A stretch of DNA of 51,065 bases, from the NCBI RefSeq assembly GCF_900070205.1, contig NZ_FAOO01000014.1:1-51065 (forward strand), written 5' to 3'. Below the pieces are notes generated by a model. The model ran no database searches and had not been told where the DNA came from. It worked only from the letters and a program-made list of their open reading frames with translations. This stretch comes from Candidatus Thermokryptus mobilis. GTDB lineage: Bacteria > Bacteroidota > Ignavibacteria > Kryptoniales > Kryptoniaceae. The stretch's first letter is position 1; each line of letters opens with the position of its first letter. Positions 25,187 to 33,516 of this stretch are shown here, one piece after another. The position numbers were made by a program, and so were the translations under genes.

Positions 25187-26272
25187 ATGGAAAGGCGAAT
25201 TTTAAAGTTTTCAATGTTGATTGGCGCTTTGTCTTTTGTCCTTGCTATTGTGATCGGCGTTTGGAGGATCGCTTTAACGCGTGGGTTTTTGCTTCCGTCT
25301 ATACCGGAGTTTTTACCACCGCACGGGAATATAATGGTTGGTGCATTTCTTGGTACATTGATAATTTTTGAAAGGATGCTTGCTCTCCCTGTTAAATGGT
25401 TGCTTTGGGTTCCATTTCTCTGGGCTTTATCAAGCTTGACAGTCCACCTTGAACCTATCGTCTTTAAAGCAATTAATTTAATCTCACTTATTGGATGGGG
25501 AATTCACCGCTGGATAGCATACAGTACATTTAAACATTTATGGAACCCCCTTATTGAATTTATAGCATACATTCTTTTAAGTTTAGCCCTTATGAAAACA
25601 AACGGGCTTGCGGAAAGCCCGATTTCAGCTATCGCTGGTCTATCATTTGCTATATGTGTCATTGGAGTTGAAAGGATTGAGCTGATGCTTGGCTTTAAAA
25701 AATTTACAGCAAAGTTGGTTTATGCACTTTTAATTTTATACTCCGTCTTTTTGATTTTTAATTTGCTTGTTTATGAAATGGCAATTCAAATAATTGGGGT
25801 CGCTTTGATAATTACAACGATTGGGATGTTCTTCAACGACGCAAGTATGATGGCGAAATTTGGAGAAAATAAATTTAAAACGCCAATCTCAGGTCTCCAA
25901 AAATTTTCAAGGGAAACGCTGACAATTGCATATATCTGGCTTTTTCTTGCCGGTGTATTTCTGACGATTTGGAATTCAATACCGCTTGCAAAAGATGTAA
26001 TTTTTCATTCAATTGGACTTGGTTTCATTTTCACAATGATTTTGTCCCATGCTCCAATTGTTCTCGGCTCAACTCTCAAAAAAATGCCGAAGAAACCGCC
26101 ATCTCGTTTCCTTTTTTATCTATTTCAAGCAATGACAATCGCAAGATTAATAGGTGACTTTATCGCTCCTGTTTCTCTGGAACTTTGGAAATGGTCTGGT
26201 TGGATAACAGGGACATTTCACTTCGTGATTTTCATCCTTTACATTTTCAATGTCTTGAGAAACCTAAAGTAA
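25187..26272 (+). CDS. NnrS-like multi-pass membrane protein
   Basis: 361 residues with about ten to twelve hydrophobic helices. Two His-bearing helices stand out: PPHGNIMVGAFLGTLIIFERMLAL near residue 43 and HSIGLGFIFTMILSHAPIVL near 270. These resemble the HA.. and HApi helices of NnrS, the haem/copper membrane protein linked to NO tolerance. It is shorter and more divergent than the next gene, so the family call is less sure. It starts three bases after the hemerythrin stop and ends nine bases before the second NnrS gene. Confidence 0.7.
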   Translation: MERRILKFSMLIGALSFVLAIVIGVWRIALTRGFLLPSIPEFLPPHGNIMVGAFLGTLIIFERMLALPVKWLLWVPFLWALSSLTVHLEPIVFKAINLISLIGWGIHRWIAYSTFKHLWNPLIEFIAYILLSLALMKTNGLAESPISAIAGLSFAICVIGVERIELMLGFKKFTAKLVYALLILYSVFLIFNLLVYEMAIQIIGVALIITTIGMFFNDASMMAKFGENKFKTPISGLQKFSRETLTIAYIWLFLAGVFLTIWNSIPLAKDVIFHSIGLGFIFTMILSHAPIVLGSTLKKMPKKPPSRFLFYLFQAMTIARLIGDFIAPVSLELWKWSGWITGTFHFVIFILYIFNVLRNLK

Positions 26273-26281
26273 AGATAACTC

Positions 26282-27676
26282 GTGAAACAAAATCATCAAG
26301 AATTTCAGGTTGGTTTTATCTGGTGGGCGATTGGTATTGGAATTTTTGGTGGTTTTATGCTCGGTGCACATATTGCAATGCAAATTGGATTTAACCTCTC
26401 GCTTCCAAGGGCACTTGATGTATGGATTCAAACCCATGGACATTTACAACTTGCCGGATGGGTTGGTTTGTTTATAATCGGTGTAAGTTTGCACTTTATT
26501 CCAAGAATGACAAGTGTACCAATTGAAAAACGAAGCACTTTAAAAATAATTCTCTTCCTTACCGTTTCAGGGATTTTAATCAGGGCGAATTCGGAATTCT
26601 GGGCACCTTATGTTGAAAATGAAAAAATCTTGAAATTCTTTACTTTGTCATCAAAAATTGGGAATGTGATTGAATTCCTTGGAACACTTCTTTACCTTGC
26701 ACTTCTGTTAAAATCATTTTTAAAAGCAACCGAATTCAAAAGAAAGGGATTCAATTTAGTAAAACCTTATTTTATCTCTTTCATCATCGGGTGGCTAATT
26801 TACTGGCTCGTTCAACTCTTTGAAATTTTCCTTGACCGTTATGACTGGCTTGCGTGGAATAAGTGGAGCATAGATGTTTTTATGAGATTATCCCTTTTCT
26901 CCATTTCCTTTGCCTTTTCAATTTTAAACTTCCCACTTTACATACATCTTGCGCCTCCACGAAAAATTTTAAAACATCTCGGCTATGTCTATATCTTAAT
27001 CACACTCATTTACGAAATTTCAAGTGCGCCTATATATTACGAAGCACTGCAAATTTTTGATTCAAACCTATTTGCAATTTTGAGCGATGTTTTAATTTTA
27101 TCGCTTCTCTTTGTGTCTGGGATTATAGGGCGCGTTTTCTTACCAGATTTATACCTTGCGAAATCGCCATTTTGGCGAAGAGATGGAATAAACGAAGTGA
27201 TAACAAATATTGAAAAGAAACCGAGAAAGGGTTATTCAGATTACGGAGAGTTCGGCAAATTTGAACTTTTAATTTATTCGGCTTATATATGGCTGCTGAT
27301 TTCGCTTTTCCTTGACTTGTTAGCTCGCTGTTTTACTTTATTTGGATTATCAATTCATTATGGCGATGACCCGATTCGTCATTCGTTCTTGCTTGGTTTC
27401 ATCACGCTTTTAATTTTAGGAATGGCACAAAGGATGTTGCCGGGATTTATGCATAAAAATAAAATAGCACACAAAAAATTCGTCTTTTTGACTTTTTTAT
27501 TCGGAAATATCTCTGTAATTTCAAGAGTCCTGCCAACTTTGATACCACACTATTTGTCGGGGTTTGGTTATATCGTTACAAAATTTCTTCTAATACTTTT
27601 CGGTCTTTCCGGATTTATCAGCATAATTTCCCTCATCTTCTTATTTTTAAACCTGCGCTCAACCTTCAAGGGATAA
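26282..27676 (+). CDS. NnrS-family membrane protein
   Basis: 464 residues with about twelve hydrophobic helices. THGHLQLAGWVGLFIIGVSLHFIPR near residue 50 is the NnrS signature, with His residues likely to bind haem or copper. HSFLLGFITLLILGMAQRMLPGFMH near 365 is the second conserved helix. In proteobacteria NnrS protects against nitrosative stress by limiting iron-nitrosyl formation. A GTG at 26282 is the only start that keeps the first helix; the ribosome site is weak. Two different NnrS-type genes in a row suggest either division of labour or a heteromeric complex, which is inference. Confidence 0.85.
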   Translation: MKQNHQEFQVGFIWWAIGIGIFGGFMLGAHIAMQIGFNLSLPRALDVWIQTHGHLQLAGWVGLFIIGVSLHFIPRMTSVPIEKRSTLKIILFLTVSGILIRANSEFWAPYVENEKILKFFTLSSKIGNVIEFLGTLLYLALLLKSFLKATEFKRKGFNLVKPYFISFIIGWLIYWLVQLFEIFLDRYDWLAWNKWSIDVFMRLSLFSISFAFSILNFPLYIHLAPPRKILKHLGYVYILITLIYEISSAPIYYEALQIFDSNLFAILSDVLILSLLFVSGIIGRVFLPDLYLAKSPFWRRDGINEVITNIEKKPRKGYSDYGEFGKFELLIYSAYIWLLISLFLDLLARCFTLFGLSIHYGDDPIRHSFLLGFITLLILGMAQRMLPGFMHKNKIAHKKFVFLTFLFGNISVISRVLPTLIPHYLSGFGYIVTKFLLILFGLSGFISIISLIFLFLNLRSTFKG

Positions 27677-27728
27677 AATTTGCCCTCTTTGACATTTTTT
27701 GAATAACTTAAAAGAAAAAAGAAACGCA

Positions 27729-28400
27729 ATGCTCCCTGAAAGCGAATCTATATGGAACATCCCTTTTTTCTCTGAACTCTCACCAGACGAGCTAAGGGAA
27801 TTTATGCGTTTTTCAAAGCTGATGAACTTCAAAAAGAGGGAAACGATTTTTCTTGAGGGTGATCCATATCTTGGCTTCTTCATAGTCATAAAAGGGGTTG
27901 TTAGAGTTTACAAATCAAATCCGGATGGGCGTGAGATAACACTTCACATAATTGAGCCGTTTGGTTCATTTGCCGAGGTCCCGCTTTTTCTTGAAGAAAG
28001 CTTAACTTATCCAGCAAGCGCTCAAGCACTTGAAAACTCAACTTTAATTTTCATCCCAAAGGATGGCTTCTTAAAGATTTTGAAGAATAACACTGGGATA
28101 TGTCTTAAAATGTTGCATGGTTTTGCAAAACGATTGATAAGTTTAAATCAACAGATAGAAAACTTGACGCTTATGGATGTAAGTTCACGCCTTGCTGAAT
28201 ATCTTTACAGAGAGTATGAAAAATACGGTGTCAAAGAAATCATCGTTAAAAGGACAATCCTTGCGACTTATCTTGGCACTATCCCAGAGACGATTTCAAG
28301 GACATTGAGAAAATTTCACGAAGAAGGTTTGATAGAGGTAGAAGGGAAAAAAGTTAAATTGATAAAAGTAGAAAAGCTAAAGTCGTTATTTAGGCATTAA
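27729..28400 (+). CDS. CRP/FNR-family regulator, DNR-like
   Basis: About 223 residues. The cyclic-nucleotide-type sensor fold covers about 15-130 (IFLEGDPYLGFFIVIKGVVRVYK, HIIEPFGSFAEVPLF), followed by the dimer helix and a winged helix. The recognition helix reads PETISRTLRKFHEEGLI; E-x-x-S-R is the FNR arrangement that reads TTGA-type half-sites. The N-terminal cysteine cluster of FNR is missing, so it is not an Fe-S oxygen sensor; the NO-responsive DNR type, with haem as cofactor, fits the neighbours. I chose the ATG at 27729; a TTG at 27699 is also open. It probably controls the operon through the dyad at 24361. Confidence 0.88.
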   Translation: MLPESESIWNIPFFSELSPDELREFMRFSKLMNFKKRETIFLEGDPYLGFFIVIKGVVRVYKSNPDGREITLHIIEPFGSFAEVPLFLEESLTYPASAQALENSTLIFIPKDGFLKILKNNTGICLKMLHGFAKRLISLNQQIENLTLMDVSSRLAEYLYREYEKYGVKEIIVKRTILATYLGTIPETISRTLRKFHEEGLIEVEGKKVKLIKVEKLKSLFRH

Positions 28401-28409
28401 CAAATAGAA

Positions 28410-29075
28410 TCATTTTTGAAATTGAATGACATTGCTCTCAACATCCGGATATAGTTCATCAATTTCCTTCTGAATTTCAATCGTTAGGGCAATTGCGGTC
28501 GCAATAAGAATATAACGCTTTGGGTCATCCATATATCTACCTTTGCGATCTTTTAGATACTTACTTAAAACTTTATATCCACCGATTTGGTAATCCCACA
28601 TTTCAGGTGTGATTCCCTCAAAATACTTTTCTGAATTGATATACACCCGATGTTGAGATGAATCAAAAGCCACTCCGCCAGATTAGGTCGCTTTTCTTGC
28701 CGTAATATGTTTGGGGAGTCAGTGGAGGGGTAAAGGTAGAGGGGAAAAGCGTAACCGATCTCGCTGGTGTGGTTAGATACTAAGCACGACTCCAGTATTT
28801 TCGTGTAGATAATTTTGTGCGTAAAGATAAGCGAATTCATCTTCACTCAAGCCAGAAATTAAAAACTTTTTAAACGCCTCGTAAAACCCGTAGACATCCC
28901 TTTGCTTTTGCTGTAGTTCTGGACGAATAACCTCATCTCGTAAAAAACGTGTCCTCCTGGCAAGCTCTCTTGAAAGCGATTCCGCTGTTAATGCTGAAGG
29001 CAATACAAATGAAAAAAATCCTTCAAAACGGGCATCGCCACGACGGGTAATTTCAGAAATTTTATTGAGATACTC
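28410..29075 (-). pseudogene. Remnant of a type ISP restriction-modification enzyme
   Basis: This otherwise gene-free 740-base gap holds pieces of one large enzyme in three reading frames. The 29075-28776 piece has FEGFFSFVLPSALTAESLSR, ELARRTRFLRDEVI and SEDEFAYLYAQ, as found at the edge of the methyltransferase part. A piece near 28795-28680 has EIGYAFPLYLYPST and RPNLAEW. The last, 28673-28410, has VYINSEKYFEGITPEMWDY, QIGGYKVLSKYLKDRKGR and an intact stop. The last two belong to the C-terminal specificity domain of type ISP enzymes. The nuclease/helicase and methyltransferase core, normally over a thousand residues, is gone. No activity is possible. It marks a former defence gene beside the NO module. 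Confidence 0.75.
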
Positions 29076-29140
29076 TTAAAAATTTTCTCCATACCCACAT
29101 CAAGACATTTGTTCTAAATTTATCCTCATACATATTAAAC

Positions 29141-31942
29141 CTACTCAAAACCGACTGAAAATTGAAGGATGCTTGGACCCCAAAGCAATACATCTTGTTT
29201 CAATCTTTTGAAAATAAAACTTTTTCCAACTTTAAATCTCATTGCACCGATCGGCGTATCAAACCCCAATTCAATTCCAATTCCCTGTCTTAAATCTTTC
29301 CATCTAATGGCTTCAAACTTTCCCCAAACTGAACCAATATCATAACGCAGTGCGATGAAATTGTCAAATATAACTTTCATTGGAGTTTTAAATCTCGCTT
29401 CAACGCCAAGAGAAATTATCTGTCTTCCGTAATTTTCATCCTCTCTCATCCCGGAAAACGAATTTATACCAGTTATAGAGCCAAGGAAAAATTGCTGTGA
29501 CATGGGGGTTGATTCATCACACAAGCCGAACAAAAATTTAAATTTCAATGAGCCGTATTTAAAATAAGTGTTGTAATTTTCGTAATAGAAAAAAATTTTT
29601 GAGTAAGGTATATCTGATCCGAGAAATTTCTGCGCTGTTTCATAAAAAGCATTTAAATAAACACCGCGATTTGGGAAATATGCTTTATCTCTTGAATCAA
29701 TTTCTATGTTTAACCGCAGCTTGCCGATCAGGTTTTCCTCATTCTTGAAATCGGCGATGGATATGTTTTTGACAATTGCTTTTTCAAGCTGATATTTCAA
29801 AAGTGTGTTCCCTATCCTTTCAAATTGTCCACCTGTGGAAATCTCAAACCCCGCCCAAATAAATTTTACCTCACCGAGATTTGAAAGCGAAAAAGAGCGC
29901 TCCCCAAACGAAGTTTTATAAATGTAAACATTCCGCTCGTTATGGAAAAATCCAAAACGATATGTCAATATAGTTTTTAAAAGACGATCAACTTTGTATT
30001 CAATTTTTAAACTTGAATTCCTCATCCCGCCTTGAAAAGTCAATCCAAACTCATCGTTCAAACCGAATGAATTTTCATCTCTGAAATCAGAAAAAATTTG
30101 AGCGCCACGCTCGTTATCAACCCTTATACCAAGCCGTAAAAATTGAGATGCCGATTCTATAAAATCAATGAAAACTTTAACACTATCATTAACTTTGTAA
30201 TCAAGTTTGATCTGTGAGAAAAGATTAGTCGCCCATAAGTTTTTTAGCGTTTGAATTATTCCCCTCTCGGTCAAAATTTCACCTGGCTTAAATAAAACAT
30301 CTCTTAAAATCACATAACCCTTCGTTTTCTTATTCCCCGAAATTTCAACACCAGATACATAGCCGTCGGTGATATAAATTTTGAGAACTCCATTTAAACT
30401 ATCAAATTCAAAACCTTTTATCTTAACGAATGGATAACCTGCACTCCTAAAAACCTTTAGAACCCGTCTTTTTATTTCATTCGCATTTTCATCTGAATAA
30501 AAAAGTTTGTCCTTCGGATAAAAAATAAAGCTTGAATCGTTCGCTTCAAATGAGATGAAGCCGTTGTCTATGAAATCATCAGAACTTATTTGAAAGTTTT
30601 CAACGGATTGCGGGAAAACAGCAGCAACTTTTATCTCTGGATTAAGTTTGGTCCAGATTTCAACATCAAATGACGATTGTTTCTTCTTTACCTTAACATC
30701 AATTCGTTTGTATCCCCCTTTTAATTTAAGATCAATAAGCGCTTTTGCCATTTCTTCGGTTGAGAATCCATCTGCTTTGAAAATCTCATCAACGACATTT
30801 GCAGGTAATCCGTCGCCTTGAATTACCAAACGATAATTTGAAATCTTTACGGGTTCGTCATCACCGACAAGTAAAAATTTATTTTTTAACGCCGTGATAA
30901 TTTCAAAAATTTTTTCTTCGCCTGCTTCTTTCCCCTTTTCAATTATATATTTTGCCTTGTCAAAGTCCGATGCGGAAATTTCATCAAGTTTTGGTTTTAT
31001 AACTATATCCGAATTTTCAAGTTGAAATTTATTTGACAGTTGCATCATTATCCCGACAATTTGATCAGCCGTATTCCAAGGTAGTTGAATTTCCTCTGGT
31101 GTACGCAAAGGGCTTGTGGCGTCAACTGTCAAAACGATGTCACAGCCGAGGTTTCTTGCCACATCAGCCGGTATATTTGAAATTAAACCTCCGTCAACAA
31201 GGACGAGCGTGTCAATTACAACTGGTTGAAAGACGAGTGGAATCGTAGAACTTGCCCTGACGACATAAACAAGATTCCCACTTGAAAAAACAACCCTTTT
31301 CCCACTGACGAGATCGGTTGCGACAGAGAGAAATTTTGGTTTCAAACTGTCGTAATTTGTGATATAATGAAACGGCGTTTTGAAAAAAATTTTGAAAAGC
31401 GATTCAGTTATTCGTTGACCCGACACGACATAAGATGGAAGCAATGGTTTTAAACCTTTGAATCTGAAATAAAGGAAGCTCTTTTCAACTAAATACTTTC
31501 TTTCAAGAAAGAGATTTGCCCTATCTTCGCCCTCGCCTAAACTTAACACCTCTCTCCAATCCGTAGACAAGGCGATTTTTTCAATCTCTTCTGATTTAAG
31601 CCCAGCGCAGTATAACCCTCCAACAATACTTCCCATACTTGTTCCAACAACATAATCAATTGGGATGTTATATTTTTCAAGGACTTTTAAGACCCCGATA
31701 TGGCTCAAGCCCCTTGCCCCACCCCCACTTAAAACAAGAGCAACCGTTGGTCGTTTCAGCTCATAAGTTAGAATTTTTTCTTTATCCCCGTCGTAAAATT
31801 TTATCAAGATTTTATTTTCTGAGGCGGATGATTTACAAACTAAGACAAATAGAAAAGCAAGGCAAAAAATACGTATGAAGCTCCCATTAAAAATTTTTGA
31901 AAGAGGGAGGGATATAACCCTCCCAATTGATTCACTTAACAT
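29141..31942 (-). CDS. Patatin-like phospholipase fused to POTRA and BamA-type barrel
   Basis: About 933 residues. The N-terminus holds a hydrophobic signal segment (IFCLAFLFVLVCKSSAS). The patatin domain has the oxyanion loop SGGGARGLSHIG, the nucleophile Ser in GTSMGS (about 102) and the catalytic Asp in LVDGGLISNIP. POTRA-like repeats follow (about 380-610) and then a BamA/surface-antigen barrel ending LQFSVGFE. This is the PlpD/type Vd order: a lipase domain carried to the outer membrane by its own barrel. The frame is open to 32023 inside the aldolase gene. I chose the ATG at 31942, overlapping the aldolase stop by 11 bases; a rare non-ATG start nearer the signal segment (around 31890) is an alternative, because a terminator-like hairpin lies between. 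Confidence 0.88.
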   Translation of the reverse strand: MLSESIGRVISLPLSKIFNGSFIRIFCLAFLFVLVCKSSASENKILIKFYDGDKEKILTYELKRPTVALVLSGGGARGLSHIGVLKVLEKYNIPIDYVVGTSMGSIVGGLYCAGLKSEEIEKIALSTDWREVLSLGEGEDRANLFLERKYLVEKSFLYFRFKGLKPLLPSYVVSGQRITESLFKIFFKTPFHYITNYDSLKPKFLSVATDLVSGKRVVFSSGNLVYVVRASSTIPLVFQPVVIDTLVLVDGGLISNIPADVARNLGCDIVLTVDATSPLRTPEEIQLPWNTADQIVGIMMQLSNKFQLENSDIVIKPKLDEISASDFDKAKYIIEKGKEAGEEKIFEIITALKNKFLLVGDDEPVKISNYRLVIQGDGLPANVVDEIFKADGFSTEEMAKALIDLKLKGGYKRIDVKVKKKQSSFDVEIWTKLNPEIKVAAVFPQSVENFQISSDDFIDNGFISFEANDSSFIFYPKDKLFYSDENANEIKRRVLKVFRSAGYPFVKIKGFEFDSLNGVLKIYITDGYVSGVEISGNKKTKGYVILRDVLFKPGEILTERGIIQTLKNLWATNLFSQIKLDYKVNDSVKVFIDFIESASQFLRLGIRVDNERGAQIFSDFRDENSFGLNDEFGLTFQGGMRNSSLKIEYKVDRLLKTILTYRFGFFHNERNVYIYKTSFGERSFSLSNLGEVKFIWAGFEISTGGQFERIGNTLLKYQLEKAIVKNISIADFKNEENLIGKLRLNIEIDSRDKAYFPNRGVYLNAFYETAQKFLGSDIPYSKIFFYYENYNTYFKYGSLKFKFLFGLCDESTPMSQQFFLGSITGINSFSGMREDENYGRQIISLGVEARFKTPMKVIFDNFIALRYDIGSVWGKFEAIRWKDLRQGIGIELGFDTPIGAMRFKVGKSFIFKRLKQDVLLWGPSILQFSVGFE
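31905..31924 (-). terminator. Terminator-like hairpin after the aldolase gene
   Basis: GGGAGGG-ATATAA-CCCTCCC gives a perfect 7-bp GC-rich stem, starting eight bases after the aldolase stop codon. The following minus-strand bases, TCTTTC and later AAAAATTTTT, form only a weak T tract. It lies within the assumed first codons of the patatin gene. Confidence 0.45.
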
Positions 31943-33269
31943 ACTTGCAGACAAGGTCATAGGTGTTGACGACATTGAGCTTCTGAACAAGCAAACTAAA
32001 CTTTTTCTCAAGCGCAACTCCAATCTCTTCCTTTAATGATTGTGGCAAATCCCAAAATTCCTTTTTGAAAGGTCCAAAACCTTTCTTTCTTGTCTTGTAA
32101 ATAAATTGCTCCTCGGTATCTCCTGTTTTCCATTCATCTTTGAATTCCTTCTTTAAGAACTCATACACCTCACGCTTAAAATCATCTGGTAACATTGAGT
32201 AAATCATATTTTGAAACTCAGTCGCAAGGTGAATTTCGGCAGTTCCAACCTGGGGGAATTTATCAAATAATTCCTCAGGCAAAGTTGAAGCCCCGTGTTG
32301 AACTGCCCCGGATAATCCATATTCTTTCCTTGCCACTTCCGAGAGAACTCTCAATGTCTCAAAATCAATTTTAACCTGTGCTATCGTTCCATCAGGTAGA
32401 GGTATTCCACCGTGTGTTGTCCCTGTTTGAACGCTTATCTTACTTATACCTTTGTAATTTCCCCTCTCGGCTAAAAGCTTAAGATAACCTTGCATATAAG
32501 CCCTTAACTCTTCGGGTGTGCTATTTTTACCGCCCACCTCACCTATTTCTCCACCGACGGAAATTTCAATCCCTTGAGGTTGAAGTTTTCTTATGTATTC
32601 GGTCATTTCAACTGCAACTTCGTAATTTGGGCGTTGCTGTTCATCAAGCGTCGGCTTACTTAAATCAACAAGCGTTGAACTATCAATGTCAATGTTATAA
32701 AAATCAGATTCAATTTCCTCTTTGACAAGCTCTTTCAATGAGTTGATCTCTTTTTCTGGGTCCTCTTTATATTTTTTTGCGCTTACTTGAACATGGTCTC
32801 CTTGAATGAAAACGGGTCCTTGATAACCTTCTTTTATACATGCGGACAAAACACAAGCGGTATATTCGCTCGGTCTTTGGAAAGTGTAACCGATTTCGGA
32901 CTTGGCTATTTCAAAGATGAAAGCCCCGACATTATGTTTCTTTACCGCCCTTACATAAGCCCGAGCCACATCGTATGTTAATCCTCTTATATTTACCGCA
33001 GGAACAGTAAATCCACCAACTTCACCTCTTCCCATCGCCTCATAAAATGGCTGTATTGACGACGGTACTATCCCAAGTTTACGAGCGATTTTCCTTATCA
33101 AATTGCGAATTTCCATCTTCAAATTTTCATCAGGATTGAAAACAGCGTTATAAACAAGCTCATCAATTGCTTTCTCTCGTAATTTTACGGGGTCAAGGAT
33201 ATTGACATCGCCATTGAACTCAACGATACCAGTAAGATAATTTTTCAATTCAATTGAATCTTTGAACAT
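31932..33269 (-). CDS. Class II fructose-bisphosphate aldolase-family protein
   Basis: About 445 residues with a TIM-barrel pattern: GGFTVPAVNIRGLTYDVARAYVRA, QGPVFIQGDHVQ (first metal His), DSSTLVDLS, GGEIGEVGG (metal Glu region), ISVQTGTTHGG (metal His) and GAVQHGASTLP. These follow the class II aldolase metal site. The protein is longer than FbaA/GatY (about 280-360) because of an N-terminal helical part (1-90) and a C-terminal extension (about 340-445). The substrate may be fructose-1,6-bisphosphate or a tagatose/ketose phosphate. GGGAGG eight bases before the ATG at 33269 decides that start over the GTG at 33278. Confidence 0.88.
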   Translation of the reverse strand: MFKDSIELKNYLTGIVEFNGDVNILDPVKLREKAIDELVYNAVFNPDENLKMEIRNLIRKIARKLGIVPSSIQPFYEAMGRGEVGGFTVPAVNIRGLTYDVARAYVRAVKKHNVGAFIFEIAKSEIGYTFQRPSEYTACVLSACIKEGYQGPVFIQGDHVQVSAKKYKEDPEKEINSLKELVKEEIESDFYNIDIDSSTLVDLSKPTLDEQQRPNYEVAVEMTEYIRKLQPQGIEISVGGEIGEVGGKNSTPEELRAYMQGYLKLLAERGNYKGISKISVQTGTTHGGIPLPDGTIAQVKIDFETLRVLSEVARKEYGLSGAVQHGASTLPEELFDKFPQVGTAEIHLATEFQNMIYSMLPDDFKREVYEFLKKEFKDEWKTGDTEEQFIYKTRKKGFGPFKKEFWDLPQSLKEEIGVALEKKFSLLVQKLNVVNTYDLVCKYVK

Positions 33270-33305
33270 ATACCGCACCTCCCTTTGTGTTTAAGTTTTT
33301 GCAAG

Positions 33306-33360
33306 TTTGTTTTTTCAAATTTTTTGGTTATATTTTGGTGTAATTTACGAAAGAATTACA
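33306..33360 (+). promoter_or_regulatory. Candidate promoter and operator of the GTPase-argF-arcC-pyrB operon
   Basis: TTTG (33306-33309), 19 bases, then TATATTTTG (33329-33337). Directly after it the dyad TGTAATT-N8-AATTACA (33339-33345 and 33354-33360) covers the expected start site, a position suited to repression. The leader to the ATG at 33517 would be about 170 bases. Apart from a pyrimidine-rich run (33435-33465) no known riboswitch was recognised in it. Confidence 0.45.
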
Positions 33361-33516
33361 ATCTTTTCAAGCGACAATTCAATTATGTCCGCGAAACAAA
33401 GACAAATAATTGCGAAAGACCACAAAACTTAGGCACTTCCCTTTCACCTCTTTTCCCCCCGCTACAAATTCAATTTCTTTTATAACTCCAAAATCAAAAA
33501 CTTTTAAGGAGGTTTT

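Noticed and set aside
28565-28846. 93-residue minus-strand open frame taken as one small gene
   Set aside because: Only its middle (EIGYAFPLYLYP, RPNL) matches a family; the ends are shadow frames, so it is part of the restriction-gene remnant.
33435-33516. Possible attenuator or leader peptide in the carbamoyl operon leader
   Set aside because: No short frame with repeated Arg codons and no terminator stem with a T tract could be seen.
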